From: Terfezia claveryi
Lineage: Eukaryota; Ascomycota; Pezizomycetes; Pezizales; Pezizaceae
Reading direction: 5' to 3'
DNA length: 64,000 nt
NCBI GenBank assembly: GCA_015179025.1
Contig: WHUX01000002.1
Coordinates: 496,001-560,000 of the forward strand
Part shown: positions 11,631 through 23,915 of the stretch, in pieces
Numbering within the stretch: position 1 is the stretch's first letter
Layout: the number at the start of each line of letters is the position of its first letter
Made by a program: the position numbers and the translations under genes
Notes under the pieces: model-generated
The model's database searches: none
What the model was told of the DNA's origin: nothing
What the model saw: only the letters and a program-made list of their open reading frames with translations

Positions 11631-12444
11631 TTATCTGAAGTAAATCACCAACAAGAAGCAGATGGAGATCAAAACTGCAAGAATGACGCTGTCCCTTTTC
11701 TTTCTAGTGTTGATCTTGGATATAATGGTATTGATCCCCGGGATTTGGCTCGCAGCATACATCACTCTTCTATTGATGTTCCCCAACATGGCTCGTTGGT
11801 CCGCAAAACTCTGGTTGATGGCATATGCCTGGCTTAGGACATTATCTGCCATGTTATGGGAATTGTCCAGCCGATTCCGCTCGTCTAGTAAATATTCTGC
11901 ATCCTCGCGTGAAGCAGAGTGGAACTGATCAATATCGTTTCTGACATTTGAGAGAAGGCTTGCCCGTTCCCTTGCAGAGTGAATATTGTTTTTGATACGC
12001 TGGAATTCTTTATTATGGTCAGTAAGAACTTCCTTGTGCCGGACGAGGTTCTGAAGTTTTGCGGCGGAGGAGTTTACGGCGGATTCGGATTCCAGGGTTC
12101 GTGATAGGGAGGCGATGGTTGTCTCTCTCTGTGATAATCGTTAGCAAAGGTCCACAGATTGTAATTGTTGCTGTAATTGCTGCAATCGGAAACAGTGCCG
12201 GAAGAGAGCTGGTGGTACAATATACCTTATGGAGGATCTCTTGGATTTGTTGCTCTAGCCGTACTTCTTCATCCGACGGCTTGAGTGGGAGCGAGGGGGA
12301 AACTAATGAGGAGTAGCTGTGGAAGAGGTTCTCAGTCTGAGTACTGTTAGTGACACCGGATGTGGGTGAATAGGGTTTGCTGTGGCGTACCTGAGATTCC
12401 AATGACCGGGCCTGTTGGCGAAGCTGAGCCCATCCTAAAGACAT
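11631..12444 (-). CDS. GOS1: Golgi Qb-SNARE GOS1
   Basis: Exons 12444-12391, 12336-12226 and 12128-11631 give 220 residues, the usual length for Gos1/GOS28. The start at MSLGWAQLRQQ is preferred over an in-frame ATG seven codons upstream because family members begin here. An N-terminal helical region (ARSLESQ, TENLFHSY) is followed by the SNARE motif region ending with VMYAASQIPGINTIISKI. A C-terminal anchor, DSVILAVLISICFLLVIYF, follows with one residue after it, the tail-anchored pattern. It acts in fusion within the Golgi and from ER to Golgi. It is divergent from RPL35, with 396 bases between the starts. Confidence 0.94.
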
Positions 12445-12840
12445 GATCGAGTACTGTGAGGGCAAGATTTGGACAAGAATCTCGTACGGTCAAAGTCGAA
12501 AGTTCTGATCCTAATTAACGGCCGTCCTCCTCTGCTGCGTACGTCGTCTTTGTAGATCGCGATTGAATCCTGGGAATGGCTGCACAGTAGGTCACATGCT
12601 CCTCATCAAAATGCTGACTCATGCATACAGCACAAAGGAGGATCTTATCAGATAAGGGCTTACCCTCTTCCTGAACTTTGCCGCACCAAAGCCATATGTG
12701 CGACAGTCAGAAAACTCCATACTAGCAATTCCGTAGTATCACGAGCGCTAGGCCCCCCGCAACAAACGACGCACCAATTCGACTTACGCCCAACAACATC
12801 ACCCTAACGCCCTCCCAATCCCCCAGGACCAACATTGACA
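12445..12840. promoter_or_regulatory. Shared divergent promoter of GOS1 and RPL35
   Basis: Only 396 bases separate the two start codons, so both promoters and 5' leaders lie here. I see no exact match to a known ribosomal-protein promoter box. A CCCCC-rich patch lies near 12750. Confidence 0.5.
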
Positions 12841-13439
12841 ATGGTACGGCTCTATGCTCAATGTTCGACGCAGGGACGGCAGTACTGACGGAGGAATATG
12901 GGGGATTTTAGCCAGGGGTCAAAGCTACTCAATTATGGTCGAAGAACAAGACCGAGCTCACCAAGCAGCTCGAGGAGCTCAAGGCTGAGCTCCTACAATT
13001 GCGAGTACAGAAGATGACTGGTGGTGCTGCTTCTAAACTCACCAAGATGTGAGTCCTCCGAATTTCATCGAACCTCAACACGGAAATATGGCTCAGTCCG
13101 ATTACAAATACCTGATACTGATATCTGACAACCTTACAGCCACGACGTACGCAAGGCCATTGCTAAGGTTCTTACTGTCATCAACATCCAGCAACGCCAC
13201 CAGCTCCGCCTTTTCTACAAGGGCAAGAAGTACCTTCCACTTGATCTCCGCCCAAAGAAGACCCGCGCAATCAGGAGGCGATTGACTGCACATGAGTCAA
13301 GCCTGAAGACCGCCAAGGAGAAGAAGAAGCAAACACATTTCCCTCAGAGGAAATTTGCGGTGAAGGTGGGCATTTTTGGTTATCGATGGAGGTATAAATG
13401 AATGTAGGGGAGGTGCTGACAGTTCGTGAATAGGCATAG
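12841..13439 (+). CDS. RPL35: 60S ribosomal protein L35 (uL29)
   Basis: Exons 12841-12843, 12912-13048, 13140-13365 and 13434-13439 give 123 residues, normal for L35. Exon 1 is only the ATG, followed at once by the donor GTACGG, and exon 4 holds only the last alanine codon and the stop. The protein reads [18 protein letters not shown], then [15 protein letters not shown], then [18 protein letters not shown], the canonical L35 core. It is a component of the large subunit at the exit tunnel. Intron 3 (13366-13433) is supported by the family end FAVKA. The unusual tiny first and last exons mean simple open-frame searches miss both ends. Confidence 0.94.
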
Positions 13440-15940
13440 ATATAATTCGGCGGGGGCATATTAAAATGGTTCCAGTCTCTTTCTTCATCTTCTCAATTTA
13501 AGGGTCAACTTCTGGGTGTGGGGTGTATCTTATAAAATTGCTTTGTTTTCTTCGATTTCCTGGTGAATAAATGGCGTTCACTCCTAAGCAGCACATCACA
13601 CTACTTTTCAGATTCCTCTTTCCACTTACGGCCGTCCTTGATCAACGACTAGATTGAGCTCGAATTTGGCCACGCGTTGCCAGCCGGTGCGGGATGAAGA
13701 TGAAATAGGCAAATCGTGCAGAAAGAGCATAGTCAATCTGGGATTATTACAGGATCTCATGGGCTGGGATGGCTTTATTTTCACGTTTTTCTGCACTGCG
13801 TTGGGTTGTTGGATTGTGCTCGCCACCGAGGCATGCGGGAGAGGGAGTACATTTCATATTGCATCACGGTTTTTTTTCGCACTTTCAATTATTTCAATTG
13901 CTCGGTTTGGTGTCTCTAATCTGACAAGTCGGCTACAATTACTAGTCGTGCAGGAAAAGGGTCTTCTCCTTGGTTACTTTGAATTGGTTATTCCATGTGA
14001 AGTGATTTCAACCTGCTATGGCTCTTGTTTTCGGATCAAGCATCGGATCAACCAAGCCTGGTTCCGGGGTCTGGCGCGGCCTTCGTAAATCGACTGACGA
14101 ACATAATTTACCATAGAGTGGCTCCAATCATGACGCCTTGCGGCATACTTGCCTGATAATTTTCCTTACCCTGAAGTACTTGTAGTCTCGTAATGCTCCC
14201 TAGTAATAGTACTTCTTCCACCACTTTTCAGTACCCATCTCAGGCCCAGCACCTGCCTTAGACCCAACACTTACGCTCCCACCGCAATTTCAACCAGACT
14301 GGCAATGTAAATATATAGACCTCTGGGAATAAAAGCAATCTCGCATTGGTACCGAATCTTTTGTAGGCGCTCTTTTGTAGGTAGATGATTTTCTGTTTAT
14401 TAGTCTTTACAAATCTTTGCAACCTCATTTAGCTACTTAGTTGTTAATTGCCCCTGCCTGGTCTTGAGAAAATCAAAGCCGTACATACCTCGAGTCTAGG
14501 CTCAAGTGCAGTCAGTCATTGTAACGGATTTCTAGCTTAGTACTCGCCCATTTGGGTATGACTTTCAGGTCGGATCCTCGCACTTCTGTGACCACCAGGG
14601 GTGAGAGCTTCTTCTTGATTTATGATAAAATAACCATTGAGTTGTCTGTGGAGTTATATAATACTTGTGAGTTATCAATCCCTTGAATAAACCGTATAGT
14701 TACAAGTACTTCGTAGAGGTTCGCAAGCTTTCCTTATGGCTATCGTTACTAAGCAGAAATAGGCCAAAAGTTAGCGGGAAATAAAAAAAGAAGGTTTCAC
14801 AAGCGCTGATGTTAATGTCAGCAAACATTAGCTATAGCGAGGGCTTAACCTTTTCGGATTGGTGTTCCACTGCTTGAGGCAGCGTTCAAAATAGGAGGTT
14901 ATATATAGGTAATTTGTGTTTGATTTACCTCACAACATAACTCGCACTATGAAATATGAAGATGCGCCTGATCCTACTAACAAATAGTTGCTACAGTAAC
15001 ATCGGAAGTTGTCGGGTTGCCATGGTAACTTAACAAGAAAGTTAACAAGATCTAATGTTGCGAAATCCCTCTAGTGCGTCTCAACATCTATATATATTGC
15101 TTGTTACCTGATACATATGTGTTACACTTCTACTATGGGTGGCTGTGGCTAGGCCAAAGAACGATGAGATTCAACCAAATAATTCCAACAGGCCACATTT
15201 ATGTTCCTTCGTTGTTGTCGTGACTTTCCCTATTGGGATCCCTGCTCCTACTTAGTCTCGTGATGAACATGTGCCACTTCAGAGGGTTTGGTAGGACAAA
15301 TGAGGACGTCTGGTCAACCGTTCAATAACGAAATTTCGAAAGTGCCGTCCCAACCTGCTACCTAGAAGTTTTCCTAATTCCCTGGCTATAGAATATAGGC
15401 TAAAATCCAGGCTAGCAGATGTTTGAAACAATCAACTTGATTGAGCTCGAGGATGCCCTGTTTGTGAGTGCCGCACCAGGCGGATTACAGCAGTGATATA
15501 AGAACACGAGGAGTCGTATGGAGATGGCATTACGCATACGTTAATATATGGTGTGCGGAACTACGTTTACACTGGGCATGTAGAGTCCAGTCTCCCACGT
15601 TGGTAACACCCATGATAGATTTCTTTAGCCGGTCAATTTACTGCAGCTTAATAATATAAATTTGGCAGCGCTATTATATGGTGGCATATAATCCCATGCA
15701 TACCCTGCCTCGCAACTGTTTCATGCCAGCAAGTGGCTCTCGCCATCGGCATCTGGAATAACTCGTGGACAAGCGAATATTAGTCTGGCTTCAGCACCGT
15801 ACTCATTTCTTCCATTTGATGGTCACTTTTGAGGGGCTACATGGATCCCATTCCATAATGCGAATTATTTATACTGCAGGATTCTCCTTATCCACGGTCC
15901 TGTACATTTAGCCAAATACCCTTGGTAACTGGCTTTTCTG

Positions 15941-15960
15941 ATATATATATATATATATAT
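15941..15960. repeat. (AT)10 microsatellite
   Basis: Ten uninterrupted AT units followed by a short T run. Confidence 0.9.
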
Positions 15961-16173
15961 TTTTACACTTTGAAACCACGAAAACAAGCCACAGTCTCGG
16001 AGCACACAGATGTACAGTCGGCAAGCCAGTTCATTTGCTATGAACTGGGTATATCCAAGTTGAGATGTGAAAAATTCCATATAGTATTGTGGCGCATTCC
16101 GCCAAACCTAACGTTACACCTGGTGGATACCTGTATTAGATTGTCTTATGCCCAGTAGAGACAAACTTACCAT

Positions 16174-16224
16174 GGTTAAGCCTAGTCTGGTTGGCACAAC
16201 GCCCATCGTAGAGGGGTTAAGCCT
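16174..16224 (+). repeat. Small dispersed element with 10-bp flanking direct repeats (copy 2)
   Basis: GGTTAAGCCT occurs at 16174-16183 and 16215-16224. The 31-base core between them, read with the preceding T, starts TAGTCTGGTTGGCACAACGCC and matches copies 1 and 5 for 15 or more positions. Confidence 0.65.
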
Positions 16225-17359
16225 GCTCCCGAAGCCTAATTGTCTCAATTTAGGGTCGTGTTGATGTGACAGCTCGAGCAATATTACAGTTCCAGAAGGG
16301 CTAGGCTGCACCATAAGCACTGACACGTTGGGTTCATGTGCAATTTGTCGCTCTTTTATACCAGCTATCAGTGTCAAACGTTGGATAAAACCCTCAAAAA
16401 TCGCTTCAGGCAGGCAAAATGTTCTTATACCGCATTGAGGACCATTTCCGGCTGGCTCAAGCGCCGAAGCCGTCCACGCCTTAGGCGCCAGACCAACCTA
16501 TTTCAATGACCACAAGCTGTTTTTGAGAGAATTGTAATCTCGGGAAAGTGGCATGCCTTAGGTATTTCTGTCGGAATTCGTGTGATCTTCTGCACGCAGC
16601 AAACTCAGAGATTTTGCTTTCGTCCTCGACTCAGGTTTCTGCGTATGGAATTCATTAACATTGGAGATGAATGATCTAGGTATATTGCCCCGTAGCTTGT
16701 TCTATACGTTGTATGTGGAAAAGGTTTAACTATAACAGATACGATGACGCCAATGTCGGAAAATAAAATTAAAAAAAAAGCGTAAAAGTGTAGAGTAAAC
16801 GTGGCATGGACAAAAGGTTCGAGATGTAAATGCAAGTGCCATCTTGTCCAAATTTTACATATGGGAGTTGAGGGTAAAATTCTTTGATCTATGCCTTGGT
16901 AGAGTTTGCATCAAAAGCCCTACACCCGAGATGGCTATTTCCCGATGGCTTCTAATTTGTGGCTGCACGTCTAGATATCTTCAATCGTGATTTGGCTTCG
17001 ATTCGGCTTCGCATTTCTTCCACACCAATTCGCATGCTTACATGCTGCGACCTTAAACTTAATATACACAAGTACTTTTGCCGTGCAACATGCGAATGAA
17101 CACAGGCTATAGAGTTACACGAACCGAGAAATAAAATACGATCGCGACAACGTGCTATTAGGTAAAAATTAAAAATTAAGTTGAGTGTTCTTCTCTCGAG
17201 AGCTTCCATGATCATAGTATCAGGCTGACCGTGAGAAGACTCCTGCCAAGTCGTGTGTTTGGGTTCCACTATGTATCTCGCTAAGTACTTTCTGCCCCCA
17301 TATTTGACCAGCAGAAATCTAACGTGAAAATGACCTCCAACGTGCAGTAGCGTCAGGTC

Positions 17360-17427
17360 AGTTCTTTACCAGACTAGGGTCAGGCAACCAGCTGTGCCAA
17401 CCAGACTAAACCAGACTAGTTCTTTAC
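17360..17427 (-). repeat. Small dispersed element with 10-bp flanking direct repeats (copy 3)
   Basis: AGTTCTTTAC occurs at 17360-17369 and 17418-17427 around a 48-base core. On the minus strand the core begins AGTCTGGTTTAGTCTGGTTG and continues GCACA, so the element start is present twice in tandem. Confidence 0.65.
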
Positions 17428-18610
17428 ATGGCCGTTTCAGGCACCTGGAAGAAAAAATCGAATTCGACGCCACCTCCACCCCACAAAGTATCTGTCTTGG
17501 CAGCACAACAGATTTACCGGTAACCGGTGCAGGAACGACCCGTGCCTCACATCTAGATCTGTATACTTTATATTACTGTCGTTATATCAACTGTCGGGAG
17601 TGTAGGAATACTTGGGTATACTCGCCCCGTTGGGCGACATAGAACGTAAGAATGCACAAAGCTTAGACTCATCGTTTCAAATCCGTTTTTGGAGCATAAA
17701 AGCGGTTGAGTTTATACAGGGATACCTCGGTTGCAGGGTTCTACAACAGGGTTGTGGCGAAGGGTTCTTACCTAGCGGCTGATCTAGCGATAGCGCAGCC
17801 ACGGCTTCATGATAGGTCAACTACTGGAGATCTATGCAAGTTTCGTCATTGTCTTAGAGACAACCACATCGTCTGGTTCCTGTACCTCCATTGTTGTTCC
17901 ATATTTTCTTTATATATATATATATAGATGGACCTGGAACTCCGTACGGGTCTGCATAAACTATGCTTCTTTGAGTTTTCTTTTCCCTTCTAGCCTCTGA
18001 GAGGGAGACCATGGTGCGATGCGCAGCATGCCGTACAGGCACAGTGTTTCCTCGTTTCAAAACAATGGACCCGATAGGCGGGCTGGTAGCTGTAATCGTA
18101 GGTGCTATCCCTTGTTCATATTTTGAAGCCGATTGGGGGGCGTCAGCATTTGGTTGAGGTTCTCCAACTTACATACTTGAATGTTCATGTTGGCATAGCC
18201 AGTGCTGCGCTGGCGGATGAGGCCATTCTCCCCGGGAGGTTCTCACCCAATTGCGTTCGAGTTGCTGGAACGATTGACTGACAGTTAGCCACAATAAGAG
18301 ATGAAGACGGGTTCTTTTTCGGGGGACTGACCGGGAGCTAAAGTATCTGATAATAGCTTTTGCTGAAGTACCTGGGTGCGAGAGCAATACTAGTATTAAC
18401 TGTCTATTCAATACCAGACTTTCTCCATCATACTAGGACAGGGTACATCTACCTCGGAGAATCTCAACCTATGCAGACCGTTAAACACTGCGGGCCCTTC
18501 ACCAGCGAACTTTGAGGCGTTTTCCTCGTTCACACTCTACACTCGTTGACAGCTCCACTCTTTACTTTATGCTTTCAGATATCTAACGATTGATTCAAGT
18601 TTGCAATTTT

Positions 18611-18634
18611 TTCTCTCTCTGTGTGTGTGTGTGT
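18611..18634. repeat. (TC)n(GT)n compound microsatellite
   Basis: Five TC units run directly into seven GT units. Confidence 0.9.
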
Positions 18635-19276
18635 TAGTTGTTTCGTAGGTTCACGGCAGGCAGGGAGATAACTGCGGCACTCACTGTACCAGAAAGCGAA
18701 CAAGTACAATTGCACCTATCCAGTTGCAATCTGTCTCAGTGACAAGGTGATACTTCCGTGGTTCTTTTGGACGTTTGACGAAAGCTTATGCGAGTGCAGC
18801 AGAGCGAAGAGCTCCCGCGGCTAATTGCAACCCCCTCGCCAAAGGCCCAGCATTCGACCAACGATCTTTCGGTACACTTCCATCCTTACATATACACCCT
18901 CCTGGCCCTTATAATATTCGAGTGGATATTAAGCAGCACTCATTTTACCGACGGAGTGCTCGTGTACCCCATCTTGTCATCACCACCCCCACATTCGTTT
19001 TATCAATACCTGAGGCCCATATAATTCTTCGTGGCCTTTTAAACTTCTATTCCGTCTGATATACTCCTTTGCACTTGCCTGTTGGCCATAACTATCGTTT
19101 AAAGTTGAGCTTGGGTCTCTGGTACACCGGCCGTCTTCCATATCATTCTCCCCCCTCAACTGACCTCTTTTTTCAGTAACACTGTTCATCTTCAACAGTT
19201 CCATAGCAGCTCTCGCTTCATAATATTCCACGGTCCTTCCTACCTAGCTTCAATTGCAATCAACGGGGGTTAGAAA

Positions 19277-20684
19277 ATGTCTTTTTGGAATGGCATACAG
19301 CTATGGCAAAGGATGCTGCTGGTAACTAGCATCGTCTTTGAATTGCGAGTCAGAAGCAGTAACAGCTGACATATGATAGATACTGGCCTGTGCCATGGTT
19401 GCCGTATTAATCTGGGGTTTCTGGCAGCTCGTTTGGCGGCGTATGCAGCAAAAGAAATACAAATGTGCTGATCCAGAGAAGTCTCAAGTGGTGGGAGAGG
19501 CTAATACAGAGGGGACCTCGAAGTCTGACGAGATACCTTTTGGAATCAGGGCCCTTGAAGCTGGCGTCGAAGTTGAGGGCGTGGTGATATCAAGACCGAC
19601 GAGCCCACGGCCTGTCCATAACCGCAATCCCAGCAATATGACCTTGGTAGATGGAAGAAGCAGCATGGGTTCCTTATTTAGCTGTGCTCAGCCAAATTCA
19701 TCGCGTAATAGTCTGGGGCCTCCAAGTCCCGGTTTGGTCACTACTCTCAACAATGTCCAACAGCCGATGACCTCACCCCTACGGTCAGTTTACCAACCCA
19801 ATCCTTATGGGTTCTCAGGTTCAACGATCCAGAATCTACCCTTATGCCATAGCAGCGCGGCATCTACCCGGACGATGTCGGCAGAAAACGTACCAACTGT
19901 GGCGGAGCCGAATCTGCCCCGCCCTGGGCCCTCAACCCGCGGACCCTCCTCCCCACCACTCGTGTACAACAACAGGGTTTCTGCAATGATAAATAGTCAA
20001 CGCAGATCAGGAACCTACGAAGCGCCTCGCTCTGGGCAACTTAATGTTTATTGGCCTTCCCGTTCACCAACCCCACCAGAACCTAGTCCTCTTCCTTCTC
20101 TGTCAGAGAATCAAGGATCTGATCCACGAGATTCTGATTCTTCCGGTTCCAGTAGCGAGGATGATAAACAGACAACTTCTACCGATATGCACTCCAGCAG
20201 CAACCCTTCGTCAGATGAGGGGACTGGGGACCTTACTCTAATGCAAACTCATCGCCTATCTCATGCTGCAGAAGTCGGACAATTGACTCGAAGACCACCC
20301 GGCCAGCCTAGAATACAGTCCACATCCTCTATGCACAGCATTAGAGCCACCAATACAACGCCAAATAGCACAGTATATAATACAGCATCTTCCCCGGTGT
20401 ACCCCATGGATATCGCAATGCCATCATCAGCTTCACTAGACAGCATTGAATTCCAACAATCTCAAAGAAGGTCCCTCTCGGCTTTCCAATATAACCAGCA
20501 CGTCGAACTAGCAAGAGAGCATTTTCAGCCGCAACTGGCAGCACAACCACGTGACGAGAATGTTGGGAGGGTAGACGATAGTACCCCGACTAGTAGTCGA
20601 CCGGCTAGTATCCGCTCGAAAAAGTCGTTTAAAAAGCTTGTTAAGAAAAATCGACAGAGTCAGGCTGGTGAAGGTGGTGTCTAA
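19277..20684 (+). CDS. Uncharacterised single-pass membrane protein with Ser/Pro-rich tail
   Basis: Exons 19277-19321 and 19380-20684 give 449 residues. The joined N-terminus reads FWNGIQLWQRMLLILACAMV and continues AVLIWGFWQLVW, one strong membrane segment (about residues 12-34) followed by basic RRMQQKKYK. The remaining roughly 400 residues are low complexity: Ser, Pro, Thr and Asn rich, with an acidic patch (SSEDDK) and a polybasic end (RSKKSFKKLVKKNRQ). The short N-terminus and basic residues after the segment suggest an N-out or tail-in-cytosol anchor, but I cannot fix topology. Similar FWxG-x-W-plus-anchor proteins are common in filamentous ascomycetes, to my knowledge without an assigned function. 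I do not assign one. Confidence 0.8.
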
Positions 20685-21267
20685 TAGTAGATTTGAACGA
20701 TCGCATCGCAGTGGCTTTTTACCCGAAATTTGTTTTATGTTGTCTTATTCCCCTCATCCTGTCTCCTTTGTTACGGGCGTTTTGCATTTTTTCACGTTGG
20801 TGGCGTTTGGTTATATCGACGATTACCCAGTTCCATTAGAAAAAATCCCCAAAGATTGGCTGGAGTAGATGGTTAGGTACGGGATCATGGTCATATACAT
20901 AATACTTTAAAATTTTCGCTGCTGTTGAAACGAATCGGATTCATTGATGCGCTTATGGCTGGGAGGAAATCAAAGGTGGTTAGGTTGGAGGACCGATCAT
21001 TCGGAATACTAATACCAGGGCTTTGCTCCTTTTCACTTTGGAGAAAAGGGAAGGGAGATGTATGATAGATATAATATCACTTATGAAGGGATTACGCAAG
21101 TTTATTTACTGTTACAAACTCATTTAGTATCATGAAAATTGACTTTTCGGAAACATTCATAGATTGCATTGCAGTTGCAGGCTTCGGAAATCAAATGACA
21201 GGAATAATAAAGAGAAATAGACCATTATGCTGCTCAACCGCCCAACCCAACCCAACTCACCATTCTC
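20685..21267. other. Intergenic spacer between convergent genes
   Basis: 3' flanks of the 19277 gene (+) and PUF6 (-). No supported gene is seen. Confidence 0.5.
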
Positions 21268-23558
21268 TTATTTCAACTTCTCAATCAACTTCTCAGAACC
21301 CTTATTTCCCCCTCTAGCGACTTCTAGTAGCTTCTTCATGTGCGATTTTAAGATCGCCTTCACCTCCTCCTTCTGCCCGAAGCCTTTGGCGTCTAGTAGA
21401 TTTTCAATTACCCAGGAACCATTACCCGTGGCCCAGATCCCCAGCTCTGGTTGGATTCGTGGATAGAGCATAGAGTGAAAATTTAACGGTGGGTCGAGGA
21501 CTATAAGGCAAGGATGGGGAATTAGCAATATGATTCCTTTTTACAAATGGTGAATATAGGGTATAATAACTACCTTTAACGGACTTCGACGCATCATCAT
21601 AGTGCCCCCCCTGCACCAAAAGCTTAAACAGCCTTCCCGCACCAAGGCTCTGCATCACGTGCCCGCCATCCTGGGGATCTCCCTTGGCTGTCTCCGCAAC
21701 AGCTTCTAATGCCGCATCCATCTTCTCACGTGGGACGCCCATAGAGGGATCATTCGCGCCAAAGATTACCTCGTAAATGAACTTGGATCCGAATGCATCT
21801 TGTACTAACTCCATAGCGTTATCCTTGATAGCATCAATAAACGTGGGAGCAAAATGCATTACCAGCTCGGCTTGTTTCTGAGCCAAGTTCTTCTTTGAGG
21901 TAGTCTGCCGGATGTGATCCAAGTCCTTTAGAGCTTGGATAGCTGGGGGGTGGATGACTCTGCGGTTTCTCCCGACGAAGGGGTATAGAAGTGGTATACG
22001 TCCGACATTGGATCTGGTCAGATCCATAATTTTAGGCTGGAAGCCAGGTAAGACGGTCTTTGCTGCGAGGGTGGTATCGTCGACACATTCGTAGATTGAG
22101 AGGATGACCCTATATCCGGACTCGTGTTCGGCGAGTTGACCGATGATGGGTTTGAGCGCCTTGAGCATTGCTTTCCTGTCCCTGGCTGTCCCATGGGTGA
22201 TGCAGAGTTGTACAACGGCAGCGCCGGGTTTTGTGAAAGGTAACTCATGGAGATGTTCAGTGACGAGTTCGAGGAACTCAGTGACTTCGTTTGTACCTGG
22301 GGTAGCGTTGGAAATGTACTCTAATAATGCACGGTGGACGATGGAGAATATGATTGCGTCCTTGCCAACGAGCTGTTTAATTAAATCGAAGAGGGATTTC
22401 ATAATTACGGAACGCTTTTCGGGGGCTCTCTCGAGGATTTTGCGCAGGTTTCCGGTTACGGTCTCGCTATCGTCCTTGAAGATTGCGAATTCAACGCCGT
22501 AGAACTCTCGCATGATGCGTTCCTGTTCTTTTGCGGTGGCGTACTGCCAGACGTCTTCTACAACGATTGCGGCTTCTCGGTGCTTGACGAGCTTGCGGAC
22601 ATGTCCATAGAACTCGCTGATGATCTGACTCTTGGTATCTTGGTCTCCATAGTACATAAGCTTGACAAGGAGGTATCGTCCATATGTACTCTGAGCCATA
22701 TTGACATATTCCCCTTTGAGCTCCTTGGCAATCTCCTTCTTCTGCTGTAGTGTTCCCCTCTTGACGGCAGTCTGAACTATCCTGGAAGCATCATGTTTGA
22801 AAACCAATGCCTTGACATTGCCCTTAATCATCTGACAAAGTTCATCCACTAGCTTCTTACGTTCTGTGCTAGGGAGCTCACGACGTCGTATTTGCTCCCA
22901 TATCCGCTTCCCTCGAGTGACAATTTCGGAATTTGGTCTGGCGGCTTTGCGCTCGGCGGCGAGTTTCTTCTGTGTAGCATGTGCTTCGCGGGATTTCGAG
23001 GAACCAGCTAAGAGGCTAAGATGTTAGTTATCCAGATTTGGTGAAAATAAATGATTATGGGTAAATGGAAATTGTTCTGTACACACCATTGGTGTTGCCT
23101 TCCTCCATAGATACGTCACCTTCTGCATCCTCACCAATGAACTCCTCGGCCTCTTCCTCATTGTCACTACTCCAATCATCGCTCTCAGAGACCTCCTCAT
23201 CCACAATCTTCTGTGCAACCTTCGCCTTCGGCAATGGCTTTGGCAACATAGTCTTTGGCAACACAGTCTTTTTCTCTTTCGTATCTTTTGATTTCTTCTC
23301 TATTACAACCTCAACCTCCTTAATTTTGACTATGTCTTTCACTAATCCCTTCTCTTTCTTGTCCTTTTCATCTTTCTTCTCCTTCTTTTCTTCCTTCTCG
23401 GGTTTTATGGTTAACTTTGCTAGCTTCTCCGTTGCTTTCTCCTCCCTCACTTTCTTTTCCCTTTTTGACTCTGTAGCTGCGGCCTTGGAAGTTTTTGCCC
23501 TTTTCGGTGTGGTCAAGGCAGTCGCTGCTTCGTCCTTCTTTCTCTTGAGAGCGGCCAT
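21268..23558 (-). CDS. PUF6: Pumilio-family RNA-binding protein PUF6 (CPL domain)
   Basis: Exons 23558-23087, 23007-21574 and 21500-21268 give 712 residues. A lysine/glutamate-rich N-terminus (about 1-160) ends in an acidic stretch (SESDDWSSDNEEEAEEF). It is followed by divergent Pumilio repeats (VFKHDASRIVQTAVKRG, STYGRYLLVKLMYYG, HREAAIVVEDVWQYA) and the C-terminal CPL part (VQDAFGSKFIYEVIFG, GNGSWVIENLLDAKG). Puf6 is nucleolar, acts in 60S ribosome assembly and, in yeast, represses ASH1 mRNA. The last exon was chosen by frame: reading straight on would replace the conserved WVIENLL end. Confidence 0.93.
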
Positions 23559-23915
23559 GCTGATATATTTGCGGCGTTGAGGTTGATCAAGTTGCCTAAA
23601 ACCGGTAACGGAAATTTTGTGTTCTTACATACCTTGGTCTGCCAAGAAAAAGTTGAACATCTTGGCTAAATTGATTATATAACCTGTCACAGCTAGCGTT
23701 GACATAATATTCATAATCTTAAATATATCCCAGTTACTTATTCATATTCTTCTTGATATCTAACGCCTGTAACACGCCAAACAAAACAATATGAAAGACT
23801 CAGAGTTCCCCTTATGTTGAAAACCAAACATGTTGACACTTGGCTTCCGCCGCGCAAGCCCCGCTCGCATTGTGGTATATTGTATAAGGAGGGTCATTTA
23901 AGTAGTAAAGAAAGA
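23559..23915. other. Intergenic spacer upstream of PUF6, 3' of RAD51
   Basis: About 357 AT-rich bases between two tandem minus-strand genes. They hold the PUF6 promoter and the RAD51 3' flank. Confidence 0.5.

Larger units (their letters stand above)
13440..19276. other. Gene-poor 5.8-kb stretch
   Basis: No open frame here has coding support. The longest, 13654-14088, has no recognisable motif and no splice partners. The stretch carries (AT)10 at 15941-15960, a second AT tract near 17910, (TC)n(GT)n at 18611-18634 and two copies of the small dispersed element (16174-16224 and 17360-17427). It could be old repeat-derived DNA or contain unrecognised noncoding RNAs. The last part (about 18.5-19.27 kb) is pyrimidine-rich and should hold the promoter of the gene at 19277. 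Confidence 0.5.

Noticed and set aside
13654..14088. Open frame of 144 codons in the gene-poor region.
   Set aside because: It has no recognisable domain, no splice partners, and composition like the surrounding noncoding DNA.
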